A stretch of 64,000 bases of DNA from Escallonia rubra (lineage: Eukaryota > Streptophyta > Magnoliopsida > Escalloniales > Escalloniaceae). The translations under genes and the position numbers were made by a program. Location of the stretch: the NCBI GenBank assembly GCA_033065855.1, contig JAVXUO010001088.1, positions 1 to 64,000 on the forward strand. Reading direction: 5' to 3'. Positions within the stretch are counted from its first letter, which is position 1, and each line of letters starts with the position of its first letter. Of the stretch, positions 1 to 11,371 are shown one piece after another. A model generated the notes under the pieces. The model ran no database searches, was not told the DNA's origin, and saw nothing but the letters and a program-made list of their open reading frames with translations.

Positions 1-295
1 TAAGATACATATTATCAGGACTCTACCTTGTAAAGCCTTACAAGGCTGCCACTGATAACCTTTTGTAACATTTTATTATCAATGCAATCCCCATGATTAT
101 CCACAAAAAAAAAAAACAAAATAAACGGCGAGGTCTGTGGAGTAAGAGATGAAAATATAACCGAGCAAGCACCAAGACATCAAAGATTACAAACTTACAC
201 AGTTACACATTTGCTTTTTCCTACTACTAATTAATTCATGGACTTAACTTACAGCAGTGCGTCAATAAATACCTCCCAAATCGAAAATACAATTG

Positions 296-437
296 ACAAC
301 TCTTCGTATTAATAATAATTAACGGTTGCTAAATACATTAGAAACATTTCTTTTGACACTTTTAGCGAGAAACTCTAAAGTCACGAAAGATATTTAACTA
401 CTACGGAGTATAAATTATCGTTATACGAAGAGTTGTA
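296..437. repeat. Short palindromic MITE-like element upstream of the PPR gene
   Basis: A 14-base arm (ACAACTCTTCGTAT, 296-309) is repeated in inverted orientation at about 423-436, and similarity continues inward for roughly ten more bases. The rest of 1-691 shows no coding sequence, only A-rich tracts and a C-rich stretch just before the PPR start. The size and AT-rich core fit a small non-autonomous DNA transposon. No target duplication could be fixed, so the family is open. Confidence 0.4.
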
Positions 438-691
438 GTGATCTTCTAAATCTTAGTAGCTGCTGAAAACATTTCAGATCAGATTTTTCCAAATTTACCA
501 TCGCGCGCGCGTGTTTTGTTTTCGTGAATGTGGTGGTGTCGCAACGAGCCAAACACCGTATTGGTTGATTACGCCCCAAGGCCTAACTCCAATCAACCCC
601 GCCCCGTCCCGCCCTGCCCCCCACCCACGCACGCATCAACAATTACCACCGCTGCCATTGTCCACTCTAGTAATGATACACCAGTAGTCTG

Positions 692-2575
692 ATGTACAAG
701 TTCAAATACCAAACCCTCTTCATTCCCCGCCATAGCAAACTCCCTCTCTTCTCGTCTTACTCTGCTACTGCTACAGCCTTACTTGATCCCCTTACGGATC
801 CCAATATCCACATAGCACAAGCGCCAAAACCCCAATTTTCACACACGTTGGACCCAAAATTCTACCTTTCCACCCTTATAAACTGCAAAAATGTTGCCCA
901 TGTCAGACAAGTTCATGCCCAGGTGGCTACCAATGGCATGCTTGTTGGTGACCTTATTGTTGCCAACAAGCTTCTTTACATCTATGTACAGCATAAGTAT
1001 TTGGATGATGCATATCGCCTGTTTGATAAAATGCCGGAAAGAAATCCGGTCTCTTGGAGTGTTATGGTTGGTGGGTTTTCCAAGAATGGTGATTATACGA
1101 AATGTTTTGGGACTTTCAGGGACTATATACGATCGGGTGAAGTACCCGATAATTATACATTGCCTTGTGTGATAAGGGTTTGTAGGGATACGAGGGATGT
1201 CAAAATGGGTAGATTGATTCACAATTTTGTGTGCATGTTTGGGTTGCGTTTTGATCATTTTGTTTGTGCTGCCCTTGTTGACATGTACGCAAAGTGTCGG
1301 GCTATTGATGATGCATGGCGGCTGTTTGATAGGATGGTGAAGAGGGACCTTGTGACTTGGACGGTCATGATCGGGGTATGTGCCGAGTGTGGGATGGCGA
1401 ACAAGTCGTTGGCTCTGTTTGATCGGATGAAAGAGGAAGGCATTTTGCCGGATAAGGTTGCTATGGTGACCATAGTAAATGCCTGTGCGGCTTTAGGGGC
1501 TATGCATAAAGCTAAAACTGTCCATAATTATATATCAAGTAAGAATTTCTCGTTGGATGTGATCTTGGGGACGGCAATGATTGATATGTACGCAAAGTGT
1601 GGGAGTGTTGATTTTGCTTGGGAGACATTTGATACGATGAGAGAAAGGAATGTTATAACATGGAGTGCGATGATAGCAGCTTTTGGGTATCATGGGCAAG
1701 GCCGGAAGGCTATTGATTTGTTCCCTATGATGCTGAGAAGTGGGATTTCGCCGAATAGGGTCACTTTTGTGTCGCTGTTGTATGCCTGTAGTCATGCGGG
1801 ATTGGTAGATGAGGGTCGTAAGTTTTTTTCTTTGATGCAAGGAGACTACTGCATAAGACCGGATGTCAAGCACTATACTTGTTTGGTTGACCTTTTGGGC
1901 CGTGCTGGGAGATTTGATCATGCCATGAATTTGATTGAGAATATGACTGTCGAGAAAGACGAGGGACTGTGGGGAGCATTGCTTGCAGGGTGTAGGATTC
2001 ACGGTCAAGTAGAGTTGGCAGAGAAGGCAGCCAAATCTCTTCTAGAAATACAACCCAAAAATCCTGGGCATTATGTATTGCTCTCAAATATTTATGCTAA
2101 GGCAGGTAAGTGGGGAGACGTGGCCAAAATTAGGGAATTAATGTCCCGTCGGCGCTTGAAGAAAATTCCCGGTTGGACATGGATTGAGACCGAGAATGAG
2201 ATCCATCAATTTAGCACTGGAGACCGTACTCACCCTCGGTCGAAGGAGATCTATACAGAGCTAAAGAGTTTGAGCAAAAAGTTGGAGTTGGCTGGTTATA
2301 TTCCCGATACAAATTTTGTGCTGCATGACGTGGATGAGGAACTTAAGCTAGGTATCCTATACACACACAGTGAGAAGTTGGCGATTGCGTTTGGCCTTGT
2401 TGGCACTCCCGAGGGAACTACTATCAGGATTACAAAGAATCTTCGGGTTTGTGGTGACTGTCACACATTTAGTAAGTTCGTGTCTGCAATTACACGTAGG
2501 GTGATTGTTGTTCGTGATGCAAATAGGTTTCACCATTTTAGAGAAGGTGCTTGCTCATGTGGGGATTACTGGTGA
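692..2575 (+). CDS. DYW-class pentatricopeptide repeat protein (organelle RNA-editing factor)
   Basis: An intronless 627-residue ORF from the first ATG at 692 to TGA at 2575. The N-terminal ~35 residues are rich in Ser/Thr and basic residues with few acids, as in an organelle presequence. Residues ~55-460 are PLS-type PPR repeats with recurring DMYAKCG, LFDRM and MPERNPVSW-like segments. An E region with the PGWTWIE box follows near residue 490. The C-terminus is a complete DYW cytidine-deaminase domain: HSE at 559-561 (zinc ligand and catalytic Glu), CGDC at 587-590, CSC at 621-623 and terminal DYW. Proteins of this family bind specific organelle transcripts and convert C to U. All key deaminase residues are present, so it looks functional. 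I cannot name the ortholog, the target site or whether it goes to mitochondria or plastids. Confidence 0.95.
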   Translation: MYKFKYQTLFIPRHSKLPLFSSYSATATALLDPLTDPNIHIAQAPKPQFSHTLDPKFYLSTLINCKNVAHVRQVHAQVATNGMLVGDLIVANKLLYIYVQHKYLDDAYRLFDKMPERNPVSWSVMVGGFSKNGDYTKCFGTFRDYIRSGEVPDNYTLPCVIRVCRDTRDVKMGRLIHNFVCMFGLRFDHFVCAALVDMYAKCRAIDDAWRLFDRMVKRDLVTWTVMIGVCAECGMANKSLALFDRMKEEGILPDKVAMVTIVNACAALGAMHKAKTVHNYISSKNFSLDVILGTAMIDMYAKCGSVDFAWETFDTMRERNVITWSAMIAAFGYHGQGRKAIDLFPMMLRSGISPNRVTFVSLLYACSHAGLVDEGRKFFSLMQGDYCIRPDVKHYTCLVDLLGRAGRFDHAMNLIENMTVEKDEGLWGALLAGCRIHGQVELAEKAAKSLLEIQPKNPGHYVLLSNIYAKAGKWGDVAKIRELMSRRRLKKIPGWTWIETENEIHQFSTGDRTHPRSKEIYTELKSLSKKLELAGYIPDTNFVLHDVDEELKLGILYTHSEKLAIAFGLVGTPEGTTIRITKNLRVCGDCHTFSKFVSAITRRVIVVRDANRFHHFREGACSCGDYW

Positions 2576-3035
2576 TTGGCTCTTCGTTACTCTTGGGATA
2601 GCATTGGGTTCTAATTGTGCCATGCTTGACTAATGAAGTTTCTCTACGGTGAAGATCTGCTTCTCAATTGTTTAACCTCGTCTAAAGGAAAATGGACCAG
2701 TGACACCCTTTGGGATATATAAGAGTATCTTGCTTACCATAGTGCATCACTCGTAGAACAGCATTGGTTCGCTGCGCTCTGAAGTTCAAGTCGCAAATGT
2801 CAGAAAAAAAAGATGTGTAGGAACCGAAGTCTATTCAAAGCACCAGACCTGAGCAAGGAGATGGTATGATTATTAATCTTAGAGAGTATTCCGCTTCATC
2901 TTACCTAATTCAGACATTTAGAAAGCAGTTGCTCTATGATAAATTGCAGGTTACAAAAGATGCTGTCAATGATATGCGCAGAGCCTCAGGACTACTTTCC
3001 CAGTGGAATCAATAGAAAGAGTAAATTCTAGTATG

Positions 3036-3273
3036 GAAATATTTCGGCTCCTGCCTGTAGGAAGAGAGTTACAATTTCTCGTGTATCGACAATCAATTGT
3101 TGTTAAATGTTTTTAGTGGCTTTTATTTAATAACGTTTAAGAAGTGCTACTAAAAATAATTGTTGAATGTGTTACCACAAAAGCCACTAAAAACATCTAA
3201 CGACAATTAATTGTCACTGTACAAGAGGTTGTAACTATCTTACTATAGCCCGCGTAGCAGCCAAAAATTTTCC
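3036..3273. mobile_element. Mutator-like MITE with 9-bp target-site duplication
   Basis: A 238-bp near-palindrome. The left end begins GGAAATATTTCGGCT and the right end, read on the minus strand, begins GGAAAATTTTTGGCT. The arms remain similar inward for about 90 bp (shared cores AGTTACAA and ATGTTTTTAGTGGCTTTT). It is flanked by a perfect 9-bp direct repeat TTCTAGTAT at 3027-3035 and 3274-3282, the duplication length typical of Mutator-like elements. There is no coding capacity. Confidence 0.8.
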
Positions 3274-3282
3274 TTCTAGTAT

Positions 3283-3843
3283 TTGGCTGAAGATAATGAA
3301 GGACGTGGAGAAATACCTCTTGCTGAAGGTAAACAATTTAAACATCTAGCCTATACATGAGCATTATTCTGATAAACTAAAGGGTAAATTACAAAATTGG
3401 TCCTTTATGTATGGACTGATGTACCATATAATGCTTCATCTACTGTTTTGTGATCTCTTTAGTCTTTGCTTTTGTCAATTTTCACCGTTAATTGGTCAAC
3501 TTCAAGGAAAAGAATGACAATTTGCACAAATTCTCATTTCATAAAAAGAAACATACCAATGATATCTCTATGCTGTTTATGCCACAGAGAAATCAGAAAG
3601 CATTGACCACCTCTTGTTTCAGTGTGATTTTATGAAACCTGTTTGATTCGCTAGCCAATTGACGACTGATTCCTCAAAGCTCACCATAAAAAATAAACGA
3701 ACTGGTTAAACTTCTGGATTGAGCAGCAGGAGGTGCCACAGGATTATGAACTAACCAACTCAGCACCAGTAAGTTGGACGATCTAGAAGATTATGTTGGA
3801 AAGTAGGCAGTGATGGAGAAATAGAAAAGAGAGCTGAGTCGAA
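3283..3843. other. Intergenic stretch with a degenerate TIR-like segment
   Basis: No gene is seen. From about 3380 to 3545 the text reads like one arm of a plant Mutator-type element ('agggtaaattacaaaattggtcc...', then 'ccgttaattggtcaac'). It resembles the arms of the element at 44968-46023. The other arm was not found. Confidence 0.3.
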
Positions 3844-3973
3844 TGTTAGATACTCTATCCTTAAGACAGTATTGATCCCTTATAATCTGCTTAGCGTTGC
3901 AGCAAATCTGCATCTCAAGATAAAACAAGCGAACACTCTATTGATCACAGCCAAGCAAATCAATAAACATAAA

Positions 3974-4004
<31 letters not shown>

Positions 4005-6350
4005 AATGCATTGCCATCAGCTCCTATTTATAATGCACCAACATGTGCCTTGAATAGGTGCATTCAGCTGTGTCAATTAAATGATTTTGCATGTGTCATT
4101 TAACAGACACAATCTGACATACATCATGAACAGGTGCAATTTGAACTAAAGGACACCAAGAACAGGTGTCATTTGAATTTAAAGAGAATAGAAAATTCTA
4201 CTCAAAATCACCAACAGTCACACTGTTTCAATCCAAAAATCACGTGCAAAGTAGAAAGTGTGCCTTTACTTGGCGCCGCAAGCGCGTGCGCATGTGCTGT
4301 GTGGTGCACCACATGTGCGAGTAAATGGCTATGCATATTTTCTTTTTATTGAACAATAAAGTATGTCACATGGCCACTCAAATATCGTTAACCTTTCCAT
4401 TTTTCAAGAGAAAATCCACATAATGATCATTTTCAAACCTTATTAAATGCCCAACTTTGGGACGATATATCTCTCTAACTAATTAATGAATTTATTTATT
4501 CTTTTTGGACACTAAACCTTGTAGTGCAAGGTCCAATTATTGAAAATTTTCAAACAATTTTTTCCCAATTTTCAAAATTGAATTTTATCACATTTTCTTA
4601 TTTAGAAAATGTATTTTTCTCTATCCTTTGGTAGGCCCTACTAAAATAAATGTGTCTTTAAACTTGAATCTTTATCATATAGCAATAAAGTTAATCGGAA
4701 TTTAGAGTAGCCTTAGCTTTGAAGTAAAAGTCCTTATTGATTGATCATTACTACTATGTGTAAAACTTTTCAACCAAATTTCAAATGCCTGCATATTTAT
4801 GGCCTTGTGCTACATCTTTAGATTTTCAGAAGTACCATAGAGACAACCTCAAATACTGTAGAAGCGCCCCGCTTCTAGCACTTATATAGGTAAATATAAT
4901 ACAGTACACTTGTATGACCTGCACCCTTCTTTAAAGACAGAGATTGATTAAAGGAACAATTCTCAACCTCCTCTTATTCTCTATACAAGTATGCACTACC
5001 TTGAGATGGCATGAAGATCAAAATCTTCATCCTTAAGTGCATATTTGGTTATTTACATTGAACTAGAAGACTATTAGTTACTTTAGTGTCTAGTTGGTTT
5101 CCATGTGCATGTTACCTCTCTTATTTCATGAGCTTCAAAGCCATCTCCCTAGAAGTCTTCCATATTATATCCCTTTCTAGGCCTTTCATAAAGGGATCGG
5201 ATCCGCCAAATTTCTTTTGGACTTCACATAAATAATAGCGACAACTCCTTCACTCAGTTGTTCTCTCACATAGTTATGTCTAAGACTTGTATGTCTAGAC
5301 TTCCCATTGTAAACCTTACTCTATCCCCGCAATTACGCTACCTCGTTATGACATAATACATAATTAAAAGATATTGGCTCAGGCCATAGAGGAATCTCGA
5401 ATAATAGGTCTCTACGCCATTCCGCCTCCTCGATTGCCATTGCTAAAGTAATAAATTTGGACTCCATAGTAGAATGTGAAACCAAAGTTTGCTTCTTGGT
5501 ACCCCAATAAATAGCACATCCACCTATGGTAAATATCTAACCACTTGTGGACATTGTTTTATATGAGTCCCTGATCCAGTTTGCATCTGTGTACCCTTCC
5601 AATACGGCAAAAAATTTCTTGTAAATTAATGCATATTCCATTGTGCCCTTAATGTACTTAAGCACCCTAACACCGTATTTCAATAAACTTGCTTGGAGTT
5701 ATAAGTAAACCTACTCAAAACACAAAACGCAAAGGCTATGTCAGGTCGGGTACACCGTATGACATACATCAAACTGCTAATAGCACTAGAACACTCTAGG
5801 TGTGAAACACATTCTCCTTCATTTGTCCTTAATTTGATAGAAGGATCATATGGGGGTAGTAACATGGGCACAATTCTCGTGATTAAATTTCTTTAATATT
5901 TTCTCAATGTAATGAGACTGTGACAAAGAAATAAAATCCGAGGATCTAATTATTTTTATTCCTGAAATAACATTGGCTTCCCTCATATCTTTCATATCAA
6001 ACTTGAAGATAGAAATGACTTGGTTTCCGACACAATATCCAAATCAGTACAAAAAATAATATATCATCAGCATACAAACATACTATCACACCACGATCAT
6101 TATCAAACTTAAAGTAAACGCACTTATTACATTCGTTTATTCTAAATCCATGAGAAACAACGACTTGGTCAAATCGTTCATGCCACTGCTTAGGAGCTTG
6201 TTTTAGGCCATACAAAGATTTGATTAACTTATAAACCATTGCTTCTTGACCCTTTAGTACAAAAGCTTCCGGTTGTTCCATGTACACCTCCTTATTTAAA
6301 ACACCATTTAGAAAGGCAGTCTTGACTTCCGTTGGTAAATAACTAGTTTA
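3844..6350 (-). mobile_element. Ty1/copia retrotransposon, 3' half with LTR
   Basis: Minus-strand order is RT, RNase H, polypurine tract and LTR. The 5' part (gag, protease, integrase and most of RT) is missing; homology stops near 6350, next to a (TA)n tract. The LTR is read as 3844-4965: on the minus strand it starts TGAGAATTG right after a purine-rich tract (complement of 4966-4981) and ends ATCTAACA. A TATAAATAGG promoter signal lies inside it near 4027-4036, with a (GA)n tract at 3979-4004. The outer LTR edge rests on the TG/CA rule only, because no second LTR is available for comparison. Confidence 0.7.
5100..6330 (-). pseudogene. Copia polyprotein remnant (RT and RNase H)
   Basis: Minus-strand reading shows the copia RT signature KSLYGLKQAPKQWHERFD, then CLYADDILF (the YADD catalytic box) at about 6050-6290. 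Further on come YDPSIKLRTNEGECVS and SLMYVIRCTRPDIAFA at 5680-5870. RNase H-like text (GYTDANWIRD, GCAIYWGTKKQTLVSHSTMESKF) follows at about 5440-5610. Frameshifts and stops break the frame between these blocks, so it is not translatable. This is the only coding part of the element that survives. Confidence 0.85.
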
Positions 6351-6371
6351 TTAATAGATGATAAAGCTCTA

Positions 6372-6375
<4 letters not shown>

Positions 6376-6416
<41 letters not shown>
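6376..6416. repeat. (TA)n microsatellite
   Basis: About 20 TA units between the copia fragment and the Ty3/gypsy element. It marks the junction where both elements are truncated. Confidence 0.95.
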
Positions 6417-6420
<4 letters not shown>

Positions 6421-6534
6421 GTCGAAGCTGAGAGAAAATATTTACCTCATCGCCTACGTGGACACTTTTTTTTTTTTTTTTTTGTTGTCATATGGACTAA
6501 AAATATCTACTTCAAGATATTCACTTCTAGAGGA

Positions 6535-6719
6535 TCTAATGGAGCTCATCCTCTTGGCTTGGCGAGCAGAAAGACTTGAGATTCTAATGTGCTCGTCTGC
6601 TAGGCTTGGCGAGTAGAGACTTGAGAGACTCTAATGTGCTCGTTTGCTCGGCCTAATGAGCAGAGGCTTAGAGGCTCTAAAGAAGCTGGTCTGCTCGGCT
6701 TGACAAGCAGAGGCTTGAG
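6535..6719. repeat. Tandem repeat, ~47-bp unit, four copies
   Basis: Units begin with TCTAA at 6535, 6583, 6630 and 6676, so the spacing is 48, 47 and 46 bp. Each contains a variant of CTGCTCGGCTTGGCGAGCAGAG followed by CTTGAGA. The central part of each unit is itself palindromic (TGCTCGGC...GAGCA). It lies upstream of the promoter of the antisense gene of the gypsy element. Confidence 0.85.
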
Positions 6720-6868
6720 TGAAGTGGTACGTTAACTCGGTTTTTTCAAAGTTTTCATCAAGGGGTACAAGGGTAAACTTGCCCCCCGGTCATGTAGATC
6801 GATGGCCGCCACGTGTTGATTATCCCAATTGTCGTGAAATCCTGTCCATCATATCATAATAGTATTTC

Positions 6869-6875
6869 TATATAA
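6869..6875 (+). promoter_or_regulatory. TATA box of the retrotransposon antisense gene
   Basis: TATATAA followed by GGGGGAC lies about 200 bp before the ATG at 7074. The stretch between is pyrimidine-rich and leader-like (CTTCATTTCATTTTG, CTTTCTCCTTCAAG). The placement suits a plus-strand promoter that drives the antisense ORF independently of the LTR. This is read from sequence only. Confidence 0.5.
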
Positions 6876-7073
6876 GGGGGACTATTTTCATTTATCCTCA
6901 CTTCATTTCATTTTGAGTGAGAGAGTTTTCGTACAGTTGGGAGATTTTGAGACTTCGTCGAAGAAGATCTTCTAAGTTGGTGTTCTTGAGTTTGAAGATC
7001 CATCTCTTTCTCCTTCAAGTAAGCTTCAAAACCTCCTCAACTTCTTTGAATTTCTTGCTTTTGTTCTAGCAAC

Positions 7074-9195
7074 ATGTCTAGCCTAAATAATGAATGTGTT
7101 TCTGAACTTTGCAATGATGCTAAGAGTATTATGGTAGAGCAGACTTTTGATCCTTTATTCTTAAAAGTAAGAATTCATTTAGTCCCTTATTAGAAGCCAA
7201 AAAGGGCTCCTACTAAGGCAGTTTTCGCCAAAAAGGCTCAAAGTCCTAAATCTTTTGATGCTCATACTCTTAGGAGTAGGTTGAGTAGTTACGATCTCAA
7301 GCTTTTGAGGGAGCGCTGCAAGGTTCCGCCGACCATACAGCTTAGGCTACCGGACGAGGGGATGCAGCCAATATGTGCACCATAAATGAAATAGCGGTCT
7401 ATTGGACACGTTCTATAATGGTTTTAGAGTGCTTATTCACCATTTCTTCATCAAATTATTGAACGCATATGACCTTGCACCGGCCAATTTTCCCCTCATG
7501 ATTGGCGATTCATGTCTTTTTTCATCTATCAGTATCACAAGCTCGGCTTGGAACCTAGAGTGAGGGTGTTTAGATAGTTTTTTACCATATGTTCATTAAC
7601 CAAACAAGTAGGTTGATACTTCTTGAGTCAGCGTTCCAAAGCCAATGCCAATTTGTTTCCACATCCCCCTTCGTCCAACCACAACTAGAAGGATATGTTT
7701 TTGCTCGTCATGATTTCTAAAAGCATAAGATGGGAGGTTACCAACGAGTGGAATCCTGAGTGCGATACAAGGTCTCGCAATGCCTTGATGAAAAAGATTT
7801 ATCTAACACCAATCTCGAGCACATAGAACGGCTCAAAGGAGCCGAACTCTAAGAGTCCAAATACCCCTTGAGTAATGCTCAGCTTCGGGAGGGTGGAATC
7901 ATCTCCTCTCTCAAAGGCTTAGAAGAAAAGGGCGAGAACGATCCTGGTAAATATTTTTATAAGTGCAATCTACTTGTCCTTACCTTTTTATGATCTAACA
8001 TGATTGATATTGCATAGAGCATGTCTTCAAGAGAAACTCATGGGAGTGGTGGCGGCATTCGAAAGCAAGAAGATCCCCCATTATTCAACGCCCAAGGGGT
8101 TCTGGGGGATATAATTCATGACGAGTTGATATCCATCCATGGTGGAGACGAGGAGATCCAAGACTTGGACTTTGGAGCTCTAGTCTCTAAACCTCCGCTG
8201 AAGAAAGCGAGGTTGACGATTTTGTTCTTGGCTTGGAAACCTCCAAGGACAAGTCAAATGAGGCGCCAAAAAAGAGAAAGGCCCTGACTAGAGCTGGGAC
8301 TTCATCTTCAGCTCAGTCTGACACCCCCTATCGGCCAGATTGGAACTTGTCGATTGAGGAGTTGTGTTCAAGAGTCCTCGCACAACTTGGGAATGGTCGA
8401 ATAAGGCGATCATCCTTATAGACCGGACCACACTCTCTGGCTACAACATTCCTCATACAGCCAATAGGATGGTCCAACTGACTTCTCAGTAAAAGTTTAT
8501 GTTTGAAAAGTTAATTGGTTGAATCGTTTCTCAAGTCCTTTCTTCTGCAAGTGCTGACGCAAGTCCAAATTGGAGCAAAGAGGTTAATCGCCGCCGAGAA
8601 GGTTTTGGACGAGGAGATGAAGCGAGTTTATGTTGAGAATAACTTCTATATGGAAGTAGAGAAAAAGATGAAGGACTTAGGAAAAGAAGGTTGAACGAGT
8701 TCAACGTTCTAAGGCCGAGCTAACTAGGTGAGTGAAATAGCTAGAGGTAGAGAACGCAAAGTTCGTCGTCTAGGCTATCCAAGCTTTTAAGAAGTCAAAG
8801 GCGTATACTGACCTACGACATTGTGATTTAAAAAGGTCTATTGTCTTCGGGTATAACGAGTGCAAGGAGCACATCTTGAAGGATTATCTCGAGATGGACC
8901 TTGGCATCTACGAGCATAAGTTCGCTTGTGAGGTTTCCTAAGAAGAGGCAGCTCGGCAGGAAGGCGCGGAAGCTCACAAGGTTGCTGCTTTGGCCAAAGC
9001 CTCCTAAGTAGCTCCAGGTTCACAGACACTAACATGTCCAATTCCTTTAGCTAGTCGGAGCTTAGGAGCGTCAGGGGGCGCTTCTGTAGTGGTAACGAGA
9101 CCACTACAGTCAGAGGCCGAAGTCGGGGGATCACGACAGAGCGCTGGCTTGGAGGCACAAGGGGGGGGTGTCAGTGAGCAGCATATAGACAGTTA
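7074..9195 (+). pseudogene. Antisense ORF of Tat element ('putative gypsy-type transposon' family), degenerate
   Basis: From the ATG at 7074 the frame reads MSSLNNECVSELCNDAKSIM, hits an early stop, then continues with LRSRLSSYDLKLLRERCKVP and IQLRLPDEGMQPICAP. This matches the start of the plant family often labelled putative gypsy-type transposon, whose role is unknown. Later pieces include 8021-8287 (GGDEEIQDLDFGALVSKPPLKKARL) and a Glu/Lys/Ala-rich, coiled-coil-like tail at 8560-9060. A likely 3' UTR follows to about 9300. Several stops and frameshifts make it a pseudogene. It lies convergent to the integrase region on the other strand. Confidence 0.6.
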
Positions 9196-9429
9196 GTTTA
9201 GATTTTTTTAAGTCTTATGTACATGGCCTCGAAGCCCACTATGTAATGCCTTATTTTATGAAATTAAGACTTTTGAAAATATTGTTTTATTTAGGAACGT
9301 GCCAAAGGCAATTACAATGCTATGCAACATAAGGCCGTTGAAGATAAAAAGTTAAAATGTAAAAAATAAGATAAAAATCTTAAACAACCAAGTCTAAGAT
9401 GAGTGCTAGGATAAGCAAGATATCCAAGT

Positions 9430-11340
9430 AGGGAAGGGGGATGCCCCCGACCTTGGTCTTGCTCATGAGTACTAGTGTCTTAGATTGGTCACGTTCCATG
9501 TCTGAGGGATTGCCTTGCCATCCAATTCTTCCAAGTGGTAAGATCCCGGACCTCCCAATTTCATCACCCTATAAGGGCCTTCCCAATTGGGTGCTAACTT
9601 GCCAATGGCATCTCGTGGGGCCAAAGCTTCTATTCTGAGAAGGACAAGGTAGCCAATGCGAAAAGCATGAGGGCAAATGCGTCAGTCATAGAACTTGGAA
9701 TCTTTCTGTTGATAAGAGGCAATAAGTCGGACCTTTGCTTTTTCTCTCTGTTCATCTAAAAGATCCAGGTTGGCGAGAAGCGCCTCATCGTTCTCTAAGG
9801 GGTTGTAAGCTATTAGCTAAAGGGATGGTAGCCTGATTTCGACAAGGATGAGTGCCTATGTTCCAAAAGCCAGGGTAAAGGGAGTTTCGCCCGTGGGGCT
9901 CCTCGTCGTTGTGTGGTATGCCCAAAAGATTTTGGGGAGTTCATCCACCCATGGTCATTTTTCTCCATCTAGCTTCTCTTGATGCCTTGGAGGAGAGTGC
10001 GATTGGTGACTTATGTTTGTCCGTTCGTCTGCGGATATGTGAATGAGGTAAAGCGTTGTTTGATTGATAGGTTATAGTAGAATGCTTGAAAGGTGGGGTT
10101 ATCGAACTGTTTCCTGTTGTCAATAATGAGCACACAGCGAATACCGAACCGACAGACATAGGCTTGCTAGAAAAAATCTGCACACTTCATTTCAGTAACG
10201 AGCCAATGATTCTGCCTCTACCCATTTGGTGAAGTAATCGATTGCAACGGTTACAAATTTACATTGAGCAGCGACAGGGAGGAATGGGCCTAAGATGACC
10301 ATGCCCCACATAGCGAAGGGTATTGGACTACTCAACGAGGCCAACGAGGTCGGTGCTGGTCTGAGGATTGAAGAAAAATGTTTACATGCATCTTATCACT
10401 TTGTGTAATCCAAAGCATCTCGTTGTATAGTCAACCAGTAGTACCCTTGGAGGACTTTGTGTGCCAATGCCCATCTTCCTAGGTTGCCACAACTTCCTTC
10501 ATGTACTTCTCAGAGGTTGTACTCGGCCTCTGACGGTATAAGGCATCGGAGGTAAGGAAGCGTAAAGGAATGTTTGTAAATTATGTCATCGTCGACGGTG
10601 TATCTAGCCGAGCGGCTGACAATGCTTCTAACTTGTTTCCAATCGGCAGGCAAGGTGTTGTCCTGAAAGTAGGCCTTGATGGGATCTATTTATGAAGGTT
10701 CATGTGTGATTTCCATCACTACTACGAGATGGATGTCGTTGTATGCATGGGTGACTCTGCTTGCATGGCATGGGCCAAATGCATCCCTGCTATCAATGCT
10801 TCGTATTGGGCCTTGGTGTTGGAGGTGGGGAAATTGAAACGGAGTTCATACTCAACTGCGAGGCCATCCGGCCCTTTGAGAATTAACCCTGCTCCGTTTT
10901 CATTCGCATTGGAAAAGCTATCAACATAAAGTGTCCATGTAAAGAGATTCTCCTGTTGGAGCTAACTAGATGGGTTTTCATCTTCGAGGGGTAGGGTACG
11001 CTCAAGGATAAAGTCGGCAAGAGCTTGGCCTTTAATAGAAGGGCGAGGCTTGTATTATATATCTAACTCTCCAGGTTCGACTGACCATGTTACCAATCGG
11101 CCGAAAAGATCTGGCTTGGGTAGTATCGGCCGAAAGGGTTTGTCTGTTAGTACAATGATCGAATGCACCTGGAAGTATGATCGGAGCTTGAGAGCAGCAG
11201 TGAGGAACGCGAAAACAAGCTTTTTCCCATTTGGATAGCAAAGCTAGGCTCCTTGAAGAACCTTGTTGACGTAATAAATGAGGAGCTACTTGCCATCTTG
11301 TTCCCAGATGAGGACAACGCTAACGGTAGACTTAGCTACA
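9430..11340 (-). pseudogene. Ty3/gypsy RNase H and integrase region, degenerate
   Basis: Minus-strand text near 10200-10500 shows integrase remains: a zinc-binding-like HKVLQGYYWLTIQRDALDY block, then AIDYFTKWVEAE-like sequence near 10230 in broken frames. RNase H-like sequence occupies about 10700-11240 (the region equivalent to LYVDSFSNANENGAGLILKG). No frame stays open across a full domain. The 3' end at ~9430 is where homology fades into the tail of the antisense gene. Confidence 0.65.
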
Positions 11341-11371
11341 GCCAGGTAAAGGAATAATTTCTCTCTTACAA

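Noticed and set aside
839-2087. Minus-strand and shifted frames over the PPR gene
   Set aside because: Shadows of the 627-codon PPR frame.
6417-6535. Second LTR of the Ty3/gypsy element
   Set aside because: No match to the 14603-14985 LTR could be found, so the 3' LTR is taken as lost.
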